From Lysobacterales bacterium (GTDB lineage Bacteria > Pseudomonadota > Gammaproteobacteria > Xanthomonadales > Marinicellaceae), in the NCBI GenBank assembly GCA_015494035.1, contig WGBZ01000045.1:1-12244 (forward strand): 12,244 nucleotides of DNA, written 5' to 3'. The notes beneath the pieces are model-generated. The model saw only the letters and a program-made list of their open reading frames with translations, was not told where the DNA came from and made no database searches. Position numbers and translations under genes: made by a program. Positions 6,119 through 12,244 of this stretch are shown piece after piece. Position 1 is the first letter of the stretch. Each line of letters starts with the position of its first letter.

Positions 6119-8176
6119 TTGCGTAACGACAACACCATCTACCTGCTTATCGTGCACGAGTCAGAAGAAGACGCCGAACGCATTCTTTCCATCCTGCGCA
6201 ATGCCCAGATAGCAGTGCGACCAACCCGCATCACCGACGAAGAACAGCTGCCGAATGTGCTCGAACGCCAGCGCTTCGATCTGGTGCTGTGTCAGGACAT
6301 GCAGGAAAGCCTGCCCCTGTCGCGGGTGATCGAGGAAATCGAACGCAGCGGCAAGGACATTCCCGTCATCGCCCTTCTGGACAGCTTTGACGAGGAACGC
6401 ATTGATGAGGCCATTTCTGCTGGTGCCAGCACCATCTGCAACGGCAACCTGTCCGAACACCTGCGCCACACCATCCGCAATGAGAAAAAAGCCCTGGAAG
6501 AGCGGCGCCGCTTGCGTTTTCTTGAATCCGAGCTGCACGAGGCCGAAAAACGCGCCTCGGCCTTACTGGAAAACTCCAAGGATGCCATCGCTTATGTGCA
6601 TGATGGCATGCACGTTTACGCCAACAAGGCCTATCAGGAACTGTTTGGCTATGAAGACGCCGAAGAAATGGAAGTGACGCCATTTTTGAACCTGGTCAGC
6701 AAGTCACAGGTGCCGGAAGCCAAGAAGCTGTTAAAACAGATCAGCAAAAACGATCTGCCCGAATCCGAACTGACATTCACCTTCCAAAATGCCAAGGGGG
6801 AAGAATTCGAGGCCGAAGTGACCATTGAACGAGCCACCGTGGATGGCGAACCCTGTGCCCAATTCATGATACGCCCACCGGCGGTCAACCCTGAAGCCGA
6901 AAAAGAACTGCGCGAATTGAAATTCAAAGACATTGTCACGGGCTTTTACAACCGACGATATTTCACCGACCTGCTCAAGGATCACATCAGCCAGGCCCGC
7001 GCGGGCAAGGCCGGTGTGTCCCTGGCCCTGTTGCAGGTGGACAAAGAAAAAAGCCTGGAAAAGCAACTCGGCAAGGCCGGCATGGACCTGCTCATGACTA
7101 GCCTGGCCCAGTACCTGCAAGACAAACTGCCGGAAAACGCCACGCCGGTGCGTTATTCAGACACGGCATTTATTGTTTCGGCCCCGGTGAAGATCGAGGA
7201 AATGACCAAACAGATGGAAGCCTTGCGACGCGGCGTCACAGAACAGCTTTTTGAAGCTGGAGATGAGTCCATTTCCACCACCCTGAGCATTGGGGTCACG
7301 CAAGTGGTGGAACGCACGGAAGGGGCCAGAGAAGTCATGAAACACCTTCAGGATCAGGTGGTGGCGGCCAAGGACAAAGGCGGTAACCTGGCCTGCGTCT
7401 TTGATCCGGCCGAGGAAGAGAAAAAAGCCCGGGCTGCCAATCAGCACTGGATTGACCTCATCGAAGCCGGGCTACAAAATGACCGTTTCGTGCTGCACTA
7501 CCAGCCCATCATCAGCCTGCATGGCGATGACACCGAACACTACGAAGCACTGATTCGTCTGAAAACCCCTGATGGGCTGGCCTTTCCAGGAGATTTTCTG
7601 CCCATTGCCAAGCGCCACGGCTACATGCCGAACATCGACAAATGGGTCACCCGAAGGGCACTTGAGCAAATCAAGGAACACCCGGAACCGGTCACGGTTT
7701 TTCTCAAGCTGTCACCACAGAGCTACGAAGACATCAGCTTCCCTGCCTGGCTTTCCAACGAACTAAAGCAACGTAGCATGACCGGCGAGCGCCTTGTGCT
7801 GCAAATTCCTGAAAGCGAGCTGGTGACCCATTCAGCCAAGGTCAAACCTGTTATCAGCGCGTTGAAAAACCTGCACTGCAAATTTGCGGTGGAAAAATTC
7901 GGCTCGGGCCTCAATTCCTTTATGTTGCTCAAACATTACCCTATCGATCTGCTCAAATTTGACCCGAGCTTTACCCGCGACCTGGCGGAAAACGAGGACA
8001 ACCAGCAACAGATCAAGGACATGGTGGAAAAGGCCCACGCACAAGGCAAGCAGGTGGTATGCGAACACGTGGAAGACGCGACCAGCATGAGTTTCCTGTG
8101 GAAATGCAACGTCAATTATGTGCAGGGCAATTTCCTCGCCCAGGCGCAGGAAGAAATGACCCAGGAAAGTAACTGA
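6119..8176 (+). CDS. FimX-like c-di-GMP receptor protein (REC-PAS-degenerate GGDEF-degenerate EAL)
   Basis: The 685-residue protein starts at TTG. Domains in order: receiver-like 8-125, in which the phospho-acceptor position is not clearly kept (DLVLCQD, 54-60); coiled linker 121-148; PAS about 148-250 (AIAYVHDGMHVYANKAY); GGDEF about 265-430 starting at DIVTGFYNRRYF; EAL about 440-675. The GGDEF signature is replaced by SDTAF (347-351), so no cyclase activity is expected. In the EAL domain E476, E565, K613, E649 and Q669 are kept, but the catalytic Asp pair is E592-K593 and the VNLS Asn is K530, so phosphodiesterase activity is doubtful. This architecture, its length and the PAS sequence closely resemble Pseudomonas FimX (about 691 residues), an inactive c-di-GMP receptor controlling type IV pilus assembly and twitching. 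FimX identity is inferred; no pilus genes are in the window. Confidence 0.82.
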   Translation: MRNDNTIYLLIVHESEEDAERILSILRNAQIAVRPTRITDEEQLPNVLERQRFDLVLCQDMQESLPLSRVIEEIERSGKDIPVIALLDSFDEERIDEAISAGASTICNGNLSEHLRHTIRNEKKALEERRRLRFLESELHEAEKRASALLENSKDAIAYVHDGMHVYANKAYQELFGYEDAEEMEVTPFLNLVSKSQVPEAKKLLKQISKNDLPESELTFTFQNAKGEEFEAEVTIERATVDGEPCAQFMIRPPAVNPEAEKELRELKFKDIVTGFYNRRYFTDLLKDHISQARAGKAGVSLALLQVDKEKSLEKQLGKAGMDLLMTSLAQYLQDKLPENATPVRYSDTAFIVSAPVKIEEMTKQMEALRRGVTEQLFEAGDESISTTLSIGVTQVVERTEGAREVMKHLQDQVVAAKDKGGNLACVFDPAEEEKKARAANQHWIDLIEAGLQNDRFVLHYQPIISLHGDDTEHYEALIRLKTPDGLAFPGDFLPIAKRHGYMPNIDKWVTRRALEQIKEHPEPVTVFLKLSPQSYEDISFPAWLSNELKQRSMTGERLVLQIPESELVTHSAKVKPVISALKNLHCKFAVEKFGSGLNSFMLLKHYPIDLLKFDPSFTRDLAENEDNQQQIKDMVEKAHAQGKQVVCEHVEDATSMSFLWKCNVNYVQGNFLAQAQEEMTQESN

Positions 8177-8241
8177 ATGCCAGATGGCCATGAAGCGTGG
8201 CAACACACCCGGCCAATCTTCCAGGTATTCCAGGCGTTGTG

Positions 8242-9198
8242 ATGAGCGCTGAAACAGCGACTCCCAGCCGGCGCCCTGCTCCACCGGAGATTGTCCCGGA
8301 CAAAGGTTACGTGGGCCGATTTGCTCCCTCGCCCAGTGGCCCCTTGCATTTCGGCTCACTGCTGGCGGCCGTGGCCAGTTACTGCGATGCCCGGGCCCAC
8401 AATGGCCGCTGGCTGGTGCGCATGGAAGACATCGACCAGCCCCGTTGCGTGCCCGGCGCTGACCGGATGATTCTCGACACCCTGCAACGATTCGGTTTTA
8501 AACACGATGGCGAAGTGCTTTATCAAAGCCTGCCGGAACGTCAGCACGCCTATGCCACCGCCTTGTCCAGGCTACGCCAAAAGGACAGACTTTTTTATTG
8601 CACCTGCAGCCGGCGGCAAATCCGACCTTTTCCTGTCTATCCCGGCACCTGCCGGAAGCGGCGTCAACCTCCACGGGATGAGCACGCCACGCGCGTGCTG
8701 GTGCCCGAGCAGAACATTGCCATTGTCGACCGGATTCAGGGCCATTTCGAACAAAACCTGGCTCAAGACTGCGGGGACTTTATCGTCTTTCGAAAAAACG
8801 GGCTGTATGCCTACCAGCTGGCCGTGGTCGTTGATGATGCTGATCAGGGCATCACCGACGTGGTGCGCGGCATCGACATCCTGGATTCCACGCCCCGACA
8901 GGTCTTTCTGCAACAGTGTCTGGGGCTGCCCACACCCCGCTATGCGCACATCCCGGTGATCGTCGATGCCAATGGCCACAAACTCAGTAAACAGACTTTT
9001 GCCCGTGACATTTCCAACGAAGATCCGCCCACACTGATCCGGTACGCCCTGACGGCACTCGGTCAGCCCTCCCCCCCGGCTGGCCTGCCTCTGTCCGCCT
9101 TGTGGCAATGGGCCATCACCCATTGGGACATCAGCAAAATCCGAGGGAAGGACATCCCGCAGCCCGGTTTGCTGGCTGGCACAGGCGCCCTGCCTTAA
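8242..9198 (+). CDS. gluQ: Glutamyl-Q tRNA(Asp) synthetase
   Basis: GluQ-RS (YadB) is a truncated glutamyl-tRNA synthetase that activates glutamate and attaches it to queuosine-34 of tRNA(Asp). It has the catalytic Rossmann core but no anticodon-binding domain; 318 residues match the E. coli length (about 308). From this start, GRFAPSPSG is at 25-33 with the HIGH-type HFGS at 36-39, VRMEDIDQPR at 59-68, putative zinc ligands C120, C122, Y133 and C137, a YQLAVVVDDADQGITDVVRG block, and the KMSKS-type KLSKQ at 247-251. ATG 8242 is chosen because it leaves a normal short N-terminus and has CCAGG 7 bases upstream. An in-frame GTG at 8197 would add 15 residues without a better ribosome site. The gene lies 65 bases after the FimX-like gene and may be read with it. 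Confidence 0.93.
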   Translation: MSAETATPSRRPAPPEIVPDKGYVGRFAPSPSGPLHFGSLLAAVASYCDARAHNGRWLVRMEDIDQPRCVPGADRMILDTLQRFGFKHDGEVLYQSLPERQHAYATALSRLRQKDRLFYCTCSRRQIRPFPVYPGTCRKRRQPPRDEHATRVLVPEQNIAIVDRIQGHFEQNLAQDCGDFIVFRKNGLYAYQLAVVVDDADQGITDVVRGIDILDSTPRQVFLQQCLGLPTPRYAHIPVIVDANGHKLSKQTFARDISNEDPPTLIRYALTALGQPSPPAGLPLSALWQWAITHWDISKIRGKDIPQPGLLAGTGALP

Positions 9199-9256
9199 AC
9201 CGTCCTTGGCTGTGCCTGGTCAATAGTGAAGCATGAACCGTGTGGTTCCACGGCTG

Positions 9257-9265
9257 TGCTAAAAT
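9257..9265 (+). promoter_or_regulatory. Possible extended -10 promoter for mfd
   Basis: TGCTAAAAT fits an extended -10 (TGn plus TAAAAT, one mismatch from consensus) 85 bases before the mfd ATG. The -35 region is poor, as is tolerated for extended -10 promoters. It lies in the 152-bp gap between gluQ and mfd, which otherwise holds only small alternative 5-bp hairpins (9235-9253). Confidence 0.3.
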
Positions 9266-9350
9266 GCCGCCCCTTGTTCGACCGGTTCTCCGCGTGGCCG
9301 GGGCACCCATACCGTTGGACAATTTATTAAAACCTTCTGAAAGACTCAAC

Positions 9351-12244
9351 ATGCTGCTGAAACCTCCCCTTCCTGCGCGTTCACACCAGCTTGTCTGGCA
9401 ACAACTGTTTGGTTTTGCGCAACCGCTGGCCGTGGCCGAAGCCGCACAGCAACACGACGGGCTGACGGTCGTGCTGACAGAAAGCAGCCATGACGCCATG
9501 GTGCTCGAAGAAGAACTAAACCACTGCCTGAACACGGAAAAAGGGCGACCACCGGTGCCGGTCCTGCATTTTCCGGCCTGGGACACCTTGCCGTATGACG
9601 TTTTTTCGCCTCACCCGGACATTGCTTCCCAACGACTGGCTTTTCTGTATCAGGTGTCGCTCAAACCCCGGCATGGCGTGGTCATTATTCCGGTGGCCAA
9701 TCTGACGCAACGCCTGCCACCGGCAGAATACGTGTTAAGCCGCTCTCTGGTCTTAAAAACCGGCGACCGGTTCGAACTTGAAAGCCAACGCAAGCGGCTG
9801 GAAACCAACGGCTATTTGCACGTTACCGAGGTTTCGCAACCGGGCGAATACGCCATTCGTGGTGGTGTGGTGGACATTTACCCCACTGGCAGCGAACAGG
9901 CCTGCCGCATCGAATTGTTCGATGACGAAATCGAATCTTTGCGTTTGTTTGATACAGAAACCCAGCGGTCCATCACCACAGTGGAAGAAATCCGGGTGCT
10001 GCCTGGCCGTGAGCACCCTTTCGACAAACCGGCCAGGGAACGTTTTCTGCAGGCTTTTCGAGACCGTTTTGACGTTGACACGCGCAAATCAGCCATTTAT
10101 CAGGACGTGCGCAAGGCCGTGCGCTTTTCAGGCATCGAACACTACCTGCCGATGTTTTTTGAAAACACCACCACGCTGTTTGATTTTTTGCCCGAACAAA
10201 CGCTGTTTGTTCACCAAGGCAACACGCGCCATGTACTGGCAACCTGGCACAAACAGATTCAGGCGCGTTACGACCAACGCAAGCATGACCTGCAGCGACC
10301 GGTACTGCCACCTGACAGCCTGTACGTGGGTCAGGAAGAAATCCTTGCGTCCCTGCAGCCTTATGCGCAAATCTACATAGACAACAGTCCGTCGGTGAAA
10401 AAGGACAGGGATGCAGAGCACCGCAGCCAAGCCCTGCCATCACACGCCTTCAACACGGCCTGGCCACCCCGCTACGACCAGGAAAAACACGGCAGCCTGG
10501 GCGATTTTCTGCGTCAGCAAAAAGCCCGGATTCTGATAGCCGCCGACTCCCCGGGACGGCAGGAAGTGATACGGAATTTACTCAGCCGGGAAAAGCTCTC
10601 CAGCCCGGAAGTGGCGAATTTCCATGCCTTTTCGCACGCCGACGAGAAGCTAATGATCACCATTGCGCCACTGGAAAACGGCACCTGGCTGAAGTCACAA
10701 AACCTGCTGGTCTTTGACGAAAGCTGCCTGTTCGGACAACGGGCCAACCGGCGCAAACGCCAACGCCGCTTCAAGGCCAGCGCCGAAGATGTCATCAGCA
10801 ACCTGACCGACCTGCACCCGGGCGCACCGGTGGTGCATATTGACCACGGCATTGGCCGTTACCGTGGTCTGGAAAAGCTGGACTATGACGGCGAGGCCGA
10901 ATACCTGGTGATCGAATACGCCGGCGGCGACAAATTATTTGTGCCGGTGGCCTCCCTGCACCTGGTTTCGCGCTACACCGGCGCCAGCGAAGAAATCGCC
11001 CCCTGGCATCGCATGGGCAGTGACAGCTGGGCAAAAACCCGTGACAAGGCCGCGCGCAAGGTGCGCGATGTGGCGGCTGAACTGCTTGACCTTTATGCCA
11101 AACGCGCGGCACGACCCGGCAAAAAAATCGCCCTGAATCAGGACGACTACCTGCAGTTCTGCCAGGGTTTTCCCTTTGAAGAAACCGAAGACCAGGCCAA
11201 GGCCATTGGCCAGGTGCTGAAAGACCTGCAATCGCCGCATTCCATGGACCGTGTTATCTGTGGCGACGTGGGATTCGGCAAGACCGAAGTGGCCTTGCGT
11301 GCCGCTTTTGTGGCCGCCAATGACGGCAAACAAGTGGCCTTACTGGTGCCCACCACCTTGTTGGCGCAACAGCATTACGAAAACTTCCTCGACCGCTTCG
11401 CCGCTTTTCCCTTTCGCATCGAGCTGTTGTCGCGCTTTGTTAGCAAGAAGCAGGCCGACAAAACCCTGCAGGGCATTAGCGACGGCACGGTGGACATTGT
11501 AATTGGCACTCACAAGTTGCTGCAGAAGGACATTCGCTTCAAGAACCTGGGGCTGGTCATTATTGATGAGGAACACCGTTTTGGGGTGCGGCAAAAGGAA
11601 CGGTTGAAAAAACTGCGGGCCGAGGTGGACATCCTGACCCTCACAGCCACGCCCATTCCGCGCACGCTCAACACCGCGCTCTCGGGCTTGCGCGAACTGT
11701 CCCTTATGACCACCCCACCGAAAGCACGCCTGTCGGTCAAGACACAGGTGCTGGAATGGGATGACAGCGTGATACGCGAGGCCTGCCAACGCGAAATACA
11801 GCGTGGCGGCCAGGTCTATTTTCTGCACAACGACGTGCAGACCATCGAGCAGATGGCCGAAACCGTCCAGCGGTTGAATCCCGATGCCCGCGTGCGCGTG
11901 GCCCATGGACAAATGAACGAACACGAACTGCAACAGGTGATGCTGGATTTCCACAAACAGCGCTTCAACATTCTGGTCTGCTCAACCATTATTGAAAGCG
12001 GCATCGACATTCCCAATGCCAACACCATTATCATTAACCGGGCTGACAAACTGGGGCTGGCACAGCTGCATCAATTGCGCGGACGGGTCGGGCGCTCACA
12101 CCACAAAGCCTTTGCCTACCTGCTGACTCCCCACCGGAAAAGCATCACAAAAGACGCGAGGAAACGGCTGGAAGCCATTGAATCGCTTGAAGAACTGGGT
12201 TCAGGCTTTACCCTGGCCACGCACGATCTGGAAATTCGCGGTGC
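9351..12244 (+). CDS. mfd: Transcription-repair coupling factor Mfd, 3'-truncated by window edge
   Basis: Mfd binds RNA polymerase stalled at DNA lesions, pushes it off by ATP-driven translocation and recruits UvrA. The frame is uninterrupted from ATG 9351 to the right edge (964 complete codons). The N-terminal UvrB-like region has FPAWDTLPYDVFSPHPDI and GEYAIRGGVVDIYP. The RNA-polymerase-interacting domain follows, with VVHIDHGIGRY and LVIEYAGGDKLFVPV. The helicase motor has Walker A GDVGFGKTEV (residues 638-647), VPTTLLAQQHY, Walker B DEEH (739-742), TLTATPIPRTL, STIIESGIDIPNANTI and QLRGRVGRS. The sequence ends at THDLEIRG, so the translocation-motif end and the C-terminal autoinhibitory domain, roughly 200 residues, lie outside. 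Shine-Dalgarno pairing before the ATG is weak. An in-frame TTG at 9315 could add 12 residues but has no better site. Confidence 0.97.
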   Translation, partial: MLLKPPLPARSHQLVWQQLFGFAQPLAVAEAAQQHDGLTVVLTESSHDAMVLEEELNHCLNTEKGRPPVPVLHFPAWDTLPYDVFSPHPDIASQRLAFLYQVSLKPRHGVVIIPVANLTQRLPPAEYVLSRSLVLKTGDRFELESQRKRLETNGYLHVTEVSQPGEYAIRGGVVDIYPTGSEQACRIELFDDEIESLRLFDTETQRSITTVEEIRVLPGREHPFDKPARERFLQAFRDRFDVDTRKSAIYQDVRKAVRFSGIEHYLPMFFENTTTLFDFLPEQTLFVHQGNTRHVLATWHKQIQARYDQRKHDLQRPVLPPDSLYVGQEEILASLQPYAQIYIDNSPSVKKDRDAEHRSQALPSHAFNTAWPPRYDQEKHGSLGDFLRQQKARILIAADSPGRQEVIRNLLSREKLSSPEVANFHAFSHADEKLMITIAPLENGTWLKSQNLLVFDESCLFGQRANRRKRQRRFKASAEDVISNLTDLHPGAPVVHIDHGIGRYRGLEKLDYDGEAEYLVIEYAGGDKLFVPVASLHLVSRYTGASEEIAPWHRMGSDSWAKTRDKAARKVRDVAAELLDLYAKRAARPGKKIALNQDDYLQFCQGFPFEETEDQAKAIGQVLKDLQSPHSMDRVICGDVGFGKTEVALRAAFVAANDGKQVALLVPTTLLAQQHYENFLDRFAAFPFRIELLSRFVSKKQADKTLQGISDGTVDIVIGTHKLLQKDIRFKNLGLVIIDEEHRFGVRQKERLKKLRAEVDILTLTATPIPRTLNTALSGLRELSLMTTPPKARLSVKTQVLEWDDSVIREACQREIQRGGQVYFLHNDVQTIEQMAETVQRLNPDARVRVAHGQMNEHELQQVMLDFHKQRFNILVCSTIIESGIDIPNANTIIINRADKLGLAQLHQLRGRVGRSHHKAFAYLLTPHRKSITKDARKRLEAIESLEELGSGFTLATHDLEIRG

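Noticed and set aside
8197..8241. Upstream GTG start for gluQ
   Set aside because: It adds 15 residues without a convincing ribosome site, while ATG 8242 gives a typical length. Not excluded.
9235..9253. Overlapping small hairpins after gluQ considered as a terminator
   Set aside because: Stems are only 5 bp and no U-tract follows.
9315..9350. Upstream TTG start for mfd
   Set aside because: It is in frame but lacks a well-spaced Shine-Dalgarno sequence, and ATG 9351 already gives a normal N-terminus.

Overview
The window looks like a piece of gammaproteobacterial chromosome with moderately high GC and dense coding. Three things suggest this class: an E. coli-type elongation factor P with its EpmA/EpmB modification enzymes, a FimX-type REC-PAS-GGDEF-EAL protein, and a stand-alone glutamyl-Q tRNA(Asp) synthetase. 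The family or genus cannot be fixed from the sequence. Apart from one 166-bp palindromic repeat there is no sign of a mobile region: no tRNA or rRNA gene, CRISPR array, transposase or phage gene was seen.

Layout. (1) 2-2964, plus strand: a DUF1800 protein cut by the left window edge, followed 14 bases later by a Tat-exported DUF1501 protein. This is a common but functionally uncharacterised secreted pair. (2) 2997-4555, minus strand: efp followed by epmA, convergent with the DUF pair and ending at a probable weak terminator. (3) 4777-5835, plus strand: epmB, divergent from efp. The 221-bp gap between efp and epmB holds two consensus -10 boxes pointing outward, an interrupted palindrome between them, and a hairpin in the epmB leader. 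(4) 5836-6118: a 283-bp gap containing a symmetrical 166-bp imperfect palindrome, probably a MITE-like element, that ends 28 bases before the next start codon. (5) 6119-8176: a FimX-like protein in which every cyclic-di-GMP enzyme signature is degenerate. (6) 8242-9198: gluQ. (7) 9351 to the right edge: mfd, the transcription-repair coupling factor, without its C-terminal part.

How the genes work together. EpmB converts lysine to (R)-beta-lysine, EpmA attaches it to Lys34 of EF-P, and modified EF-P rescues ribosomes stalled at polyproline. All three genes are adjacent here. The FimX-like protein probably senses c-di-GMP for type IV pilus or surface behaviour. GluQ-RS modifies queuosine in tRNA(Asp). 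Mfd removes stalled RNA polymerase and recruits excision repair.

No clearly new multi-gene system is visible. The observations most worth a second look are the 166-bp palindromic element in the fimX-like leader, the regulatory architecture between efp and epmB (including a Pro-Pro-Gly motif early in EpmB), and the secreted DUF1800/DUF1501 pair with its GFE-type C-terminal tail.
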